Shown: positions 17,363 through 26,415, counted from the first letter of the stretch. The stretch: 64,000 nucleotides of DNA from Candidatus Gastranaerophilales bacterium (GCA_910587055.1 CAJUKY010000010.1:8377-72376); one strand, 5' to 3'. The notes: a model not told the origin generated them from the letters alone. Made by a program: numbers and translations.

Positions 17363-17555
17363 ATTATTAAAGCATTGTACCATAATGATTACATATTTAA
17401 AAATTTGTGAACAATAACTCAATAATCGGTTTATTAGAAACCACTCTCGGGCGAATGATGAAATGTTTTAGGGGGGTGAGGTATAAAATTGCCTCTTAAT
17501 AATGCTCGTTTCTTTTTATGGTAGTATCAATTTAAAAAGGAAAAGATTTTAAATT

Positions 17556-19106
17556 ATGGGAATAGATAAAGCAAATATTTTCAGACTGAATGAAGAAACA
17601 TTCAAGGAATATGAAAAAGACCCGTTTTTAGACTGTTTTGAAAGTACTAAACAATTTGCACAGGCACTAAAACTTGATATAGAAACAAAAGAAACCCCGC
17701 ATACTTTATTGCTGTCTGCGGATTATGGTATGGGCAAAACCTTTTTCTCAACACGCTTTACCCAGTTTTTAAGAAATGAAAATTTTGATGTTATTTATTT
17801 TAGTGTTTGGGAAAATGATTACATGAAAGAGCCCTTTGTGGCATTTTCAAAGGCTATAGTAAATTATGTCTACAATAAATTTAAGACAAAAGAGTTTCAA
17901 AATAGCATAAGTAATCTTTTTTCAAAAATTCAAGGTGTTGTTAGCGCAATATCTATTAATATTGGAATTAATAATGTTTGCAGTATTGATATTTCGGCTA
18001 AAGAATTAATAGATACATTCAAGGAACCTGCCGACCCTGTTTTAGAATTTAGAAAACAATTGGCTGATTTTATTTCTAAATTGAAAAATAAAAAACTTAT
18101 TCTTATAGTAGATGAATTAGACCGCTGTCGCCCTGATTATGCAATGAAAACGCTTGAATGCATAAAACATTTCTTTGATATAGAGGGGCTTTTTGTAATT
18201 TTGCCTACAAATATCAACGCCTTAAATAATTGTACAAAATCACTGTATGGCTTTGAGAGTTGTGGTAAAGAGAGTAAGGAAGGTTATTTTAAAAAGTTTT
18301 TTAATGATGAAAGAACGATAAAAAGACCAACTGTTGAAGATTATAGCCATATATTAAAGCAACTTTTAAACAATGATGCATTAAAAGAAGCATTGGATAA
18401 AAAATTACTGGTAGAAAATGGGGAAAATTTCAATAGTTTAAAAACTCTCCATAGTTCATTAGCCAAATATTCTCATTCTGCTGGTTTAACTATTAGAGAA
18501 TTTAAAGATATAGTTATGGAAACTGCACGACTTTGTAATAATTTTTATGAATCAGTAAGAACAGAATGGCTAGCTTGTCTTATGGTATATAGAAATAAAA
18601 CTAAAGGTGATTATTTCAATTATCCACTTCCTGTGGAACACTGTTTTCGACACAATCCGCCCTTAAACACCTCTCCTGATAAAAACGGCAAGATAGAAGC
18701 GTTAAAATTATCGTTATATTTGGATATTTTTTATAAATTAAGACCAACATATAAACAAATAGGTTCCAGAAGCGAATATATAAATTTACCGATCTACCAT
18801 GTCTTCATACGAAAATATTCAGAAGTACCAAAAGAAGTAAATAGCTATAATAGCGTAGAAGTATTTTTGAATAAGGTGATTGGTGAAATTGAAACCATTG
18901 AAAACAATACAACCTGTGAAGCTCCTCCTTATAAACTTATGCTGAGTAGGCTATCTGAAATTAAGGAAGCTATAGCAAGACAAAGAGATGTAATTAAAAC
19001 CTATCAGGATAAATACGGCTCAGACGATAACGACTCAATACGAGAGAAACAATATGTAGGCATCGTGCAAAATCCTGAATGTCTTTATTCTATCAAAAGT
19101 GAATAA
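17556..19106 (+). CDS. KAP family P-loop NTPase
   Basis: 516 residues with Walker A in ADYGMGKT (55-62), Walker B in LILIVDELDR (181-190) followed by CRPDYAMKTLECIKHFF, the arrangement of KAP P-loop NTPases. KAP proteins include phage-exclusion factors such as PifA and are common in defence islands. The usual inserted membrane helices are not evident; only a weakly hydrophobic stretch near 126-140 is seen. Start ATG 17556 has AAAAAGGAAAAG upstream. It diverges from the SPARSA operon across a 190-bp region that must hold both promoters. Independent system or accessory: undetermined. Confidence 0.8.
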   Translation: MGIDKANIFRLNEETFKEYEKDPFLDCFESTKQFAQALKLDIETKETPHTLLLSADYGMGKTFFSTRFTQFLRNENFDVIYFSVWENDYMKEPFVAFSKAIVNYVYNKFKTKEFQNSISNLFSKIQGVVSAISINIGINNVCSIDISAKELIDTFKEPADPVLEFRKQLADFISKLKNKKLILIVDELDRCRPDYAMKTLECIKHFFDIEGLFVILPTNINALNNCTKSLYGFESCGKESKEGYFKKFFNDERTIKRPTVEDYSHILKQLLNNDALKEALDKKLLVENGENFNSLKTLHSSLAKYSHSAGLTIREFKDIVMETARLCNNFYESVRTEWLACLMVYRNKTKGDYFNYPLPVEHCFRHNPPLNTSPDKNGKIEALKLSLYLDIFYKLRPTYKQIGSRSEYINLPIYHVFIRKYSEVPKEVNSYNSVEVFLNKVIGEIETIENNTTCEAPPYKLMLSRLSEIKEAIARQRDVIKTYQDKYGSDDNDSIREKQYVGIVQNPECLYSIKSE

Positions 19107-19108
19107 TT

Positions 19109-19432
19109 TTATTTCAACAAAAACGTCCTGATGTACTTATGCGCCAGTGCCAATTCTTCTTGGCTTAATTTATCAAGCATTGAAGTGATATCGGTTTTTA
19201 GTTCGGCAGTGTCTTGCAGGTAGTAAAATTCAAATAAATCTTTTGGTTCAATGTTTAGAGAATTTGCAAGTCTTTCAATTAAATCCGGCGAAGGAAAATT
19301 TTTACCGCTTTCAATACAGCTTATATGTTTATCATCAACATTTACAAGCTCTGCAAGTTGCGCCTGTGTTAAGTTTTTCTTTTTTCGGTATTCTTTTATT
19401 TTTCGCCCGAATAAAATTTTAATATTAGTCAT
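19109..19432 (-). CDS. XRE-family HTH transcriptional regulator
   Basis: 107 residues from ATG 19432 (MTNIKILFGRKIKEYR), chosen for the GAAAGAGG upstream. An N-terminal HTH_3 domain (about 5-60) contains LTQAQLAELVNVDDKHISCIESGK; the short C-terminal part, ending in AHKYIRTFLLK, probably dimerises. It ends 2 bp from the convergent KAP gene and diverges from the PD-(D/E)XK-like gene. The shared 147-bp promoter region has an 11-bp inverted repeat and a duplicated motif, likely its operators, so it probably represses itself and the 19580-20766 cassette. Confidence 0.88.
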   Translation of the reverse strand: MTNIKILFGRKIKEYRKKKNLTQAQLAELVNVDDKHISCIESGKNFPSPDLIERLANSLNIEPKDLFEFYYLQDTAELKTDITSMLDKLSQEELALAHKYIRTFLLK

Positions 19433-19473
19433 TTTAGCCTCTTTCTTAATTCTATAGAGCATTTTTGGAATGC

Positions 19474-19564
19474 AGAATGGGAAATAAGGTAAAAAATTGA
19501 CTGAAATTTACGCATTTGATAGAATTTATTACAGAATGGGTAAATTAAGCCTGATTTTTTACCT
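19474..19564. promoter_or_regulatory. putative operator region of the XRE regulator
   Basis: AGGTAAAAAAT (19487-19497) and its exact complement ATTTTTTACCT (19554-19564) bracket the region, and CAGAATGGG occurs twice (about 19473 and 19532). The region lies between two divergent genes. Confidence 0.5.
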
Positions 19565-19579
19565 AAAAAATGGATTAAT

Positions 19580-20242
19580 ATGGTTTTAAATTTAGTTAAA
19601 ACGGCAAAATTTGATATTCAAAAAGTTTTAGCGGAGCTTGCAAAAACTAACCCCCTGTTTTACAGTGAGCTTGAGTTTCAATTTTATTTAGCTTGGAAAA
19701 TCAAGGAATTATACAAAGATGAGTATAAAATCTGTATTGAATATCCTATAAAAAGTTTTGAAGGGAAAAACAGGAATATAGATTTACTTTTAATTGATAG
19801 TAATAATGCCTATATTCCGATTGAGCTTAAATATAAACCAAGAAAATTTAGTCAGATAATCGGGGGTTTTGAATACAATCTAAAAGAACAAGGCGCTAAT
19901 GATTTAGCAAGATACGGGCATTTAAACGATATTTCAAGAATTGAATATTTTAAAAAGGTTGAAAAAAGCTTTAAACGCGGCTATGTAATTACAATAACCA
20001 ATTATGAAAGGTTATGGCAAGGTATCACTAATCCCGAACAGACGGATTACCAATTTTCTTTAGAGGATAATTTGTTTATACAAAAAGGAATTAAAAATTG
20101 GGCTAAAAACACTTCAGAGCATAATAAAAAATCTTGTCCGCCGGTTATTTTAGAAAATGATTATCGTTTAAAATGGTTTGATTATTGCAATTTTGATAGG
20201 CCTAACGGATTGTTTAGGGTTTTAGTTACGGAAGTAAAATAA
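19580..20242 (+). CDS. PD-(D/E)XK nuclease-like protein
   Basis: 220 residues, not matched to a named family. The N-terminal half has the restriction-like nuclease arrangement: acidic residues in a helix (SELEFQFYLAWKIKELY, 29-45), Asp in NRNIDLLLID (65-73) and the E-x-K motif in YIPIELKYKPR (78-88). A DNA- or RNA-cleaving role is inference from this pattern. No SD is visible before ATG 19580, which lies just past the inverted repeat of the presumed operator. Two small genes follow with 12 bp and -1 bp spacing, forming a three-gene cassette. Confidence 0.65.
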   Translation: MVLNLVKTAKFDIQKVLAELAKTNPLFYSELEFQFYLAWKIKELYKDEYKICIEYPIKSFEGKNRNIDLLLIDSNNAYIPIELKYKPRKFSQIIGGFEYNLKEQGANDLARYGHLNDISRIEYFKKVEKSFKRGYVITITNYERLWQGITNPEQTDYQFSLEDNLFIQKGIKNWAKNTSEHNKKSCPPVILENDYRLKWFDYCNFDRPNGLFRVLVTEVK

Positions 20243-20254
20243 GAAAAGGCTGTT

Positions 20255-20515
20255 ATGGTGCGACAAATAGAAATTGAAATTGAAAAACTTTTATCAATAA
20301 TGCCAATGGGGTTAGAATTTACCACAAAATGGTTTAAAGACACATTGAACGGATTATATGGCAGGGCACGAGATAGTTATATTCCGTCGGATTATTGCGA
20401 AAACATTGACAATAAAGATGTGATAAGAAAAAAATATCGCTCCATATATTTTGAAGCCCTTGAAACGGGAAAATATCGCTATATAGGGATAAAGAAACGG
20501 ACACAAGATAAATAA
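20255..20515 (+). CDS. small hypothetical protein, possible winged-helix type
   Basis: 86 residues (MVRQIEIEIEKLL...), soluble, basic towards the C-terminus. The pattern GLYGRARDSYIPSDYC..N and KYRSIYFEALETGKYRYIG resembles small domains found next to restriction endonucleases, but I cannot name the family with certainty. It follows the nuclease-like gene by 12 bp, and its stop shares a base with the start of the membrane protein downstream. Confidence 0.6.
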   Translation: MVRQIEIEIEKLLSIMPMGLEFTTKWFKDTLNGLYGRARDSYIPSDYCENIDNKDVIRKKYRSIYFEALETGKYRYIGIKKRTQDK

Positions 20516-20766
20516 TGCACATTTTATCTCTTATTTGGAACGTACTTATATTTATGGCAATAGTCTTGTTATTTTCTGATGAATCAATAATACGCGATAT
20601 TTTGTATACAAGCTTAATTGTTTTAGCCTCAATAGTGCTTTTGCCCATAGCAGTTGTATTTTTTATTAATTACAAAAAGAAGCCTAAAATTAACACTCCC
20701 GAGGAACGCAAAAAACAAGAACAGCTTTTAAAAATTAGAGAATGGAGCCGCCGGAACAGATGCTAA
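20515..20766 (+). CDS. small two-helix membrane protein
   Basis: 83 residues with two hydrophobic segments (about 4-20 and 30-52) and a positively charged cytoplasmic tail (NYKKKPKINTPEERKKQEQ...). No recognised family. Its ATG overlaps the preceding stop (TAATG), indicating translational coupling with the nuclease-like cassette. A membrane-anchored component of that cassette is one possibility. Confidence 0.6.
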   Translation: MHILSLIWNVLIFMAIVLLFSDESIIRDILYTSLIVLASIVLLPIAVVFFINYKKKPKINTPEERKKQEQLLKIREWSRRNRC

Positions 20767-20873
20767 ATTAACCCCGAGGGGTGCGGGGGAAGGAAAAATA
20801 AAAAAAGAATGAATTTTTAGTTTATACAAAAATGCCCTATATAAAACTGTAAGATTTAATAAAACATAAATTA

Positions 20874-21009
20874 CTTGATGATTATATCGAAAAACTTGTC
20901 ATGATGTATGTTTTAGATATATCAAAACTAAAATTTAGCCACAATAAAATAACGTGTTTGGTAAGAAACAAATAAAATTTGTACTATTTGCTTGATGATT
21001 ATATCGAAA
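20874..21009. repeat. pair of 19-bp direct repeats
   Basis: CTTGATGATTATATCGAAA occurs at 20874-20892 and 20991-21009, 117 bp apart, in the 945-bp gene-free stretch upstream of the recombinase genes. Confidence 0.7.
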
Positions 21010-21231
21010 TTCAGATGTTAAAAGCTCTTTGAATTTGTCGAAGTTCAAGGCTTATTTAGATTGAAAGAGAGAGGAAGGCATGGTGCAAACAAAATTTGTT
21101 ACATTCTTAATATAGTATATAGTTAATATATACTCATAAATTTTAAGCTATAAGCGGATTTCAATTTTTAAAAACGATTTATTGTATAACATAAATTCAG
21201 ACAGGGTAATAATTTGAAACATTTTAAAGAT

Positions 21232-21430
21232 TGACTTTGTCATGACGGTTGTTTATCATGAGTATGGGAAGCACAGCGCAACAAATACTTTGCCAGATGC
21301 TGGAATTTTTTGACGTTTCGCCGAGGTAAACGTCCCTGATGAGCCGACCCAGGATACCATCGACTCAATAACGGACTTTTAGCTTAAACCAAGGAGGAAA
21401 CTTTATGAAAAATATAAATTACGGTTAACA
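21232..21430 (+). ncRNA. candidate structured leader RNA with heptapeptide ORF
   Basis: A promoter-like TTGACT (21232) and TATCAT, 17 bp apart, precede a GC-richer stretch with hairpins: CCAG-ATG-CTGG, and GACGTTT / AAACGTC around a 9-nt loop, then CCTG...CAGG. It ends in a strong SD (AAGGAGGAAAC) and the tiny ORF MKNINYG (21405-21428). The base composition stands out from the surrounding AT-rich DNA. I do not recognise a known riboswitch or ribozyme. Confidence 0.4.
21405..21428 (+). CDS. possible leader peptide MKNINYG
   Basis: ATG 21405 sits 5-7 nt after AAGGAGG, the best SD in this stretch, and reads seven codons to TAA. An inverted repeat (21432-21441 with 21470-21479) follows directly. 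It may control expression of the downstream recombinase genes; this is inference. Confidence 0.35.
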   Translation: MKNINYG

Positions 21431-21431
21431 T

Positions 21432-21661
21432 ACTTTTAAAACCGCACCAAAAATTTGCCCGCCGGATTTTTTTAAAAGTTTATTTTATGAAAATGAGTTC
21501 ATAAGATAGCTGAATTTGATGTGCCTAAATTTAAAAAGTAACAGAACTTGATTAAGTTTTATCACTTTTTAGGGTACACCCTATTCGGGCGATTTTTGGT
21601 GCTTAAAAAGTGTTTGTTTAGACTTGGTTTTTTAATTTTCACTCGTTTCCGTGACAAAGTC
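21432..21661. repeat. run of inverted repeats upstream of the recombinase
   Basis: Three stems: ACTTTTAAAA (21432) with TTTTAAAAGT (21470); CACTTTTTA (21563) with TAAAAAGTG (21604), with an inner CACC/GGTG; GACTT (21621) with AAGTC (21657). They could be attenuators or recombinase-binding sites. Confidence 0.5.
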
Positions 21662-21711
21662 TTTACTTTAAACACTCGTTATCCTATAAGCAATAAAAAA
21701 GGAGGAAAACG

Positions 21712-22308
21712 ATGACAGGACAAGAAGTTGCGTACATCCGTGTCAGTACAATTGAGCAAAATACCGAAAGTCAAAGAGCTATATTATCAAAAATCAAAAT
21801 TGACAAGGTTTTTGAAGAAAAAATAAGCGGTAAAAACGCTAAACGTCCGGAACTTCAAGCTATGCTTGATTATGTTAGGGCAGGTGACACCGTTTATGTT
21901 AAAGATTTATCCCGCCTTGCCCGTAACACAAAGGATTTATTGAATATTGTTGAATACCTTACCAACAAAGGTGTAACGCTGAAAAGTATCAAGGAAAATA
22001 TTGATACGTCTACAAATTTTGGTAAATTGATGATAACTTTTTTAGCTGCAATTTATGAATTTGAACGTGCAAATCTTCTGGAAAGACAACGTGATGGTAT
22101 TGCAGTTGCTAAAATGCAGGGCAAATATAAAGGTAGAAAACAAGTTGCTAGACCTGCTAATTTTGATGAAGTTTACAGGAAATGGCAAAAACGTGAAATT
22201 AAATCATCTGTTGCCATTCGAGAATTAAATATCAGCGAATACGCATTTTATAAGTTTGTTCGTAATAGCCAAACAGAAGCACGGGAAAAGGGGTGTGCAA
22301 ATGGCTAG
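21712..22308 (+). CDS. serine recombinase, resolvase/invertase family
   Basis: 198 residues. Resolvase domain with the nucleophile serine in YIRVST (Ser12), the conserved RPELQAMLDYVRAGDTVYVKDLSRLARN segment and the long helix near 105-130 (FLAAIYEFERANLLERQRDGI); a C-terminal HTH-like region follows (about 150-190). Length is that of small resolvases/invertases, not of large serine integrases, so it more likely resolves or inverts DNA than integrates the island. SD AAAGGAGGAAAA precedes ATG 21712, and its last 8 bp overlap the tyrosine integrase start. Confidence 0.93.
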   Translation: MTGQEVAYIRVSTIEQNTESQRAILSKIKIDKVFEEKISGKNAKRPELQAMLDYVRAGDTVYVKDLSRLARNTKDLLNIVEYLTNKGVTLKSIKENIDTSTNFGKLMITFLAAIYEFERANLLERQRDGIAVAKMQGKYKGRKQVARPANFDEVYRKWQKREIKSSVAIRELNISEYAFYKFVRNSQTEAREKGCANG

Positions 22309-23545
22309 AGGAAGACGAAAAAATGGCGAGGGGTGTTTTTCTAAAAACGGCAACGGCTATGATTACAGGATTTCTTATATTGATAATTTAGGAAAAAGCA
22401 AATATAAATACTTTTGGGCAAAAACAAAAGATGAATGTCTCACAAAAGCTAATAAATGGCGAAACGAACAAGAAGGCATATATTCTGATGATGTTAATGC
22501 ATATTGGACTGTCGCACAATGGGCAAACTTTTGGTTTGATAATTATGTTGTAGGACACGTCAAAATTACTACAATTAGTGATGACAGGAGTATTTTAGAT
22601 AAGCATATTATACCCGGCATAGGAAATATAAGATTAAAAGACCTTACGGGTTTAAAACTTACAAGATTTTATAATGAATGTTTGAAGAAAAGTAACGGCA
22701 GAGGCGGAACACTTGACCCCAAAACGGTTAAAAATATCCGTGCCGTTGTAAACAGAATGCTTGAATGCGCATATCAAAACGATATTATAAAGGAAAATCC
22801 TAACAATAAGGCTAAATACCCAAAAACTACAAAGAAAGAAACGGAAATATTAAGCCCTGAAGATTACGATAAGCTTATAAAATATTGCTGTGAACAAGGC
22901 ACACAATGGGATATGTTAATAATATTCTTTCTCTGTGTTGGTTCAAGATTGGGCGAAACACTTGGTTTACAGTGGTCAAAGATTAATTTTGAAAAATATA
23001 CAATAAGAATTGACCAGCAAATGCAGGCAGTGCCAAACAAGGATAAAAATTCAAAGTATAAATATAAAAAAGAAATAATTGACTCAACCAAAACAAAATC
23101 TTCAAACAGAACAATACCGATGTTTAAAGAAGTTGAGCAAATACTTCGCCATGTTAGAAAACTGCAAGCTAAAAATAAACTGAAACTGGGGCAGAAATAT
23201 TTTAGGCAGCTTGACCTTGTATTTGCAAAGGAAGATGGCGATTTTATATGCGATACAACATTTAGAGCCTTTGTTAATAAACGGCTTAAAGAAGCGGGCA
23301 TTGAACATTATAAAATACATTCATTCAGGCATTCTTGCGCTAAGGCATTATTTGAAGGAAAAGCGGATATAAAAAAGGTTTCAAAATGGCTCGGGCATAG
23401 CGGCATAGGTATTACTTTAGATACATATACGCACGTATTACCGCACCAATTAGAAGAACTTGCAGACCTTCAAAGCAATCGCCTGAAAAGAATATTTAAC
23501 AGTAATGAAAAAGAAATTCCTGATGAACTTATACCGCATAAATAG
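22301..23545 (+). CDS. int: tyrosine recombinase (phage-type integrase) of the island
   Basis: 414 residues from ATG 22301, which has AAAAGGGG 7 nt upstream and overlaps the serine recombinase by 8 bp. Order: an arm-binding AP2-like N-terminal domain (about 5-60), a SAM-like core-binding domain (about 70-165) and the catalytic domain with Arg216 (SRLGE), His340-x-x-Arg343 (HSFRH), His366 (LGHS) and Tyr376 (DTYTHV). All catalytic residues are present. The gene ends 166 bp before the right attachment repeat and is the likely integrase for tRNA-fMet. Confidence 0.95.
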   Translation: MARGRRKNGEGCFSKNGNGYDYRISYIDNLGKSKYKYFWAKTKDECLTKANKWRNEQEGIYSDDVNAYWTVAQWANFWFDNYVVGHVKITTISDDRSILDKHIIPGIGNIRLKDLTGLKLTRFYNECLKKSNGRGGTLDPKTVKNIRAVVNRMLECAYQNDIIKENPNNKAKYPKTTKKETEILSPEDYDKLIKYCCEQGTQWDMLIIFFLCVGSRLGETLGLQWSKINFEKYTIRIDQQMQAVPNKDKNSKYKYKKEIIDSTKTKSSNRTIPMFKEVEQILRHVRKLQAKNKLKLGQKYFRQLDLVFAKEDGDFICDTTFRAFVNKRLKEAGIEHYKIHSFRHSCAKALFEGKADIKKVSKWLGHSGIGITLDTYTHVLPHQLEELADLQSNRLKRIFNSNEKEIPDELIPHK

Positions 23546-23652
23546 CAAAAAACGGGGGAATAAAAATGAAAGAAAATAAAAAGAAAATTGCACACAAATT
23601 GACCTACAATAATTATAGGCCTTCCCTACAATTTAAAGCAAAAATTAAAACA

Positions 23653-23755
<103 letters not shown>

Positions 23756-23976
23756 TAGTTTTAAATCAAGGGAAACTCCCTCGACACAACTATTATTAAA
23801 CGCTGAAAATGAAAAATCAAGTTTTTGTATTTTTCTGTTAAAATAGCTCTTTTTGGTTATTATTTTTATTCTCTTGTAACATAATTTCATACATTTGCAA
23901 TACAAGACAGTGTTCATGCTAAAATTATTTTTGTTAATTTTGCAGCAAAAAACAAAAATAATTTTAAAGAAAAAAT

Positions 23977-24600
23977 ATGTTGAACAAGAAAAAAATATAC
24001 GCAGGAGTTTTCTTAACGGTTTTTGGAATTTGTCTTTTCGGATTTATATGGTCTTGGATTGTAACAAAAGACATACGTTCAAATTCTGTGTCTGATGAAG
24101 TTAAAAACAGGCGCGTTGTAGTCGGTAATCTTGTTTTAACGGAAACCAAGGATGAAAAAGTATACTGGGAGCTTTATGCAAAAAAAGGAAGTTACGAAAG
24201 CGGTACAGGGCTTGTAATTCTTGAAGATGCTATGGGTAATTTTTACAATAAAGAAAATAAAGTGGTTTTGAGTGTAGAATCAAATAAAGGTACCTATAAA
24301 GAGAATGATAAAACAATAACTCTTGAAGGAGACACCTTAATTGTTGCAAAAGAAGGATACTCAATCAAAGCGGATAAAATTGTCTGGAAGGGCAGAGATG
24401 AAGATATTGTAGCTTCGGGAAATGTTATTGTAAGAAGCAAAGATATGTTTGAAGCAACCAGCAATAAAGCAATTTTTAATTATGATTTTACAAAATTTCG
24501 TATTGAAGGAAAATGCGTTTCATCAATATTTGATACCAAAAAAGATGACGGCTCGGGCAAAAAAAGCTCATTTGATTTAAGCTTAGGGGGCAAAAAATAA
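23977..24600 (+). CDS. lptC: LptC-like LPS transport protein
   Basis: 207 residues: an N-terminal membrane anchor (about 7-28) and a beta-jellyroll periplasmic domain with repeating strands such as GTYKENDKTITLEGD and YSIKADKIVWKGRDEDIVASGNV, the OstA/LptC pattern. LptC links the LptBFG transporter to the periplasmic LPS bridge. It shares one base with the next gene (TAATG) and heads an envelope operon running to at least lpxB. Identity rests on fold pattern and context. Confidence 0.82.
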   Translation: MLNKKKIYAGVFLTVFGICLFGFIWSWIVTKDIRSNSVSDEVKNRRVVVGNLVLTETKDEKVYWELYAKKGSYESGTGLVILEDAMGNFYNKENKVVLSVESNKGTYKENDKTITLEGDTLIVAKEGYSIKADKIVWKGRDEDIVASGNVIVRSKDMFEATSNKAIFNYDFTKFRIEGKCVSSIFDTKKDDGSGKKSSFDLSLGGKK

Positions 24601-25568
24601 TGAAAAAGACATTAATAATATTTATCGCGCTGTTTTTTACGTTTGCTGCGGCACAATGTGCTAATGTTGTGATTGAAGCGCAAAATCAGCAGATAAATGT
24701 TGATAATAACAAAGGTTTCTTTTCAGGAGATGTCAAGGTTTCCGTGGGCGATATCACCGTAAAAAGCCCGAGAGCGGAACTTGATTTGGAACCGAAATCC
24801 AAAAAACCTTCTCTTGCTGTTTTCTTTGATAACCCTTACGCTTTTCAAAATAAAGACAATAAAAAACATGAAATTAAGGCAAATATAATGAAGGTTTCCT
24901 TAATTAATAAAACTCTCAGGGCGGAAGGCAATACACAGTCTATTATGATGAAAGACAGACAGCCTTTAATTATGATAAATTCCGATTCTCAAGAGTATGA
25001 TACAAATACAAAAGTTATGAGGGCAGACGGCTCTGTCATTGTTCATTATCAAGATGTTGAAACATTTTCAGATTCCGCTACCGCTATTATTGATAAAAAC
25101 GGCGAGGTTCAAAATTTAAAATTAATCGGAAATGTTGTAATGAAGGAAAAATCAAATGTTTTAAAAGGAAATACATTTGAATATAAGCCGCAAAATCAAG
25201 AATATCAAATGTCCGGCAATACAAGCACGGATGTTACTTTTGAAGATGGTTCAAGACTTTTTGTTCAGGCAAGATACCAGCAATATAACAGAAATACAAA
25301 CAACATGATTGCAGGGGGTAATGTCCGCATAAAATTTAAAGATTATACGGCAGTTGGCCCGAAAGCACAGGTTTTCATTGATAAAACAACACAAAAGCCG
25401 AATAAGGTTGTATTCACAGGACGTTCAAAAATTACTCAGAATTCAAGCACGGTGGAAGCGGATGTTATTACTATGACAATGAATCCTAAAGAATTTAATG
25501 CAACCGGAAATGTAAAAACAAGTATTTCCGGCGGAAGTGATGATAATGATATGGAGATTATGCCTTAA
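24600..25568 (+). CDS. lptA: LptA/OstA-like periplasmic LPS transport protein
   Basis: 322 residues with a Sec signal peptide (about 1-20, cleavage near AAAQC) followed by many OstA-type beta strands (NNKGFFSGDVKVSVGDITVKSPRAEL, MRADGSVIVHYQD, MIAGGNVRIKFKDYTAVGPKA). LptA proteins form the periplasmic bridge for LPS. At 322 residues it is longer than the E. coli protein (about 185), as expected for extra repeats. The start overlaps the lptC stop; the stop is 2 bp before lpxI. Confidence 0.8.
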   Translation: MKKTLIIFIALFFTFAAAQCANVVIEAQNQQINVDNNKGFFSGDVKVSVGDITVKSPRAELDLEPKSKKPSLAVFFDNPYAFQNKDNKKHEIKANIMKVSLINKTLRAEGNTQSIMMKDRQPLIMINSDSQEYDTNTKVMRADGSVIVHYQDVETFSDSATAIIDKNGEVQNLKLIGNVVMKEKSNVLKGNTFEYKPQNQEYQMSGNTSTDVTFEDGSRLFVQARYQQYNRNTNNMIAGGNVRIKFKDYTAVGPKAQVFIDKTTQKPNKVVFTGRSKITQNSSTVEADVITMTMNPKEFNATGNVKTSISGGSDDNDMEIMP

Positions 25569-25570
25569 TT

Positions 25571-26389
25571 ATGAGTATTACGCTTGAAAATAAACAATGT
25601 TTGATGGCAGGAGATGGACTTTTGCCCGTAAGGATGGCGCAGGCAGCTAAAGAAAACGGCTTTGAGGTTGTTGCAATTTCGCTCTCCGATGATAATTATA
25701 AAGAGCTTACAAAATACTGTTCAAAAGTTCTTTCATTTGGTTTCGGGCAGGCAAACAGCATTAAACAGGCTTTGATTGATGAGGGGATTAAACAGCTTAC
25801 TTTTCTTGGCAAGGTTTCAAAAACGATGCTTTTAAAAAGACCCAAACTTGAACCTATGGCGATTGAATTTTTAAAAGAAGCGCCGAAATTAAATGATGAT
25901 GCCATTATGCTGAAAATTGTAAAAGAGATGGAAGATATCGGGATTGTCATTTTAGACCAGACAATTTTTATTAAAAGCTTAATGGTGCAAAAGGGCGTTA
26001 TGACAAAAACCCAGCCGAATGAAACACAGCTGATGGATGTAGAATACGGCTTTAAAACTGCAAAAGAGATGGGCAAGCTTGATATAGGCCAGTCTGTTGT
26101 TATGAAAGATAAAATGATTATGGCGGTGGAGGCTATTGAGGGTACCGATAAATGTATTAAAAGGGGCGGAAAACTTGCAAGGAGAAAAGGTGCCGTTGTT
26201 GTAAAGGTCGCTAAACCTAATCAGGATAAACGTTTTGATATACCGACAGTCGGGCTCAAAACCTTGCGTGTAATGAAACATTACGGAGCTTCCGTTCTTG
26301 CGCTTGAAGCAGGCGAAACTATTATTGTTAATCAAGATGAGATGGTAAAATACGCAGATAAAAATAATATGGTAATAATGGCCGTATAG
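25571..26389 (+). CDS. lpxI: UDP-2,3-diacylglucosamine diphosphatase LpxI
   Basis: 272 residues matching the LpxI (DUF1009) family: LMAGDGLLPVRMAQAAKENG at the start, FLGKVSKTMLLKRP, and a C-terminal half with KRGGKLARRKGAVVVKVAKP, FDIPTVGLKTLRVM and LALEAGETII. LpxI hydrolyses UDP-diacylglucosamine to lipid X in lipid A synthesis, replacing LpxH in many bacteria. The next gene in the operon is lpxB, which uses its product. Confidence 0.92.
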   Translation: MSITLENKQCLMAGDGLLPVRMAQAAKENGFEVVAISLSDDNYKELTKYCSKVLSFGFGQANSIKQALIDEGIKQLTFLGKVSKTMLLKRPKLEPMAIEFLKEAPKLNDDAIMLKIVKEMEDIGIVILDQTIFIKSLMVQKGVMTKTQPNETQLMDVEYGFKTAKEMGKLDIGQSVVMKDKMIMAVEAIEGTDKCIKRGGKLARRKGAVVVKVAKPNQDKRFDIPTVGLKTLRVMKHYGASVLALEAGETIIVNQDEMVKYADKNNMVIMAV

Positions 26390-26415
26390 ATTCCGTTTTT
26401 AGAGGAACAGATATT

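Noticed and set aside
17363..17422. Longer start for the SIR2-APAZ protein
   Set aside because: The extra 20 residues have no SD support and are not needed by the SIR2 fold; kept only as an alternative.
21320..21400. CTGATGAG core suggesting a hammerhead ribozyme
   Set aside because: No GAAA at the required position after a short stem II in any of the three permutations; the reverse strand has no core either.
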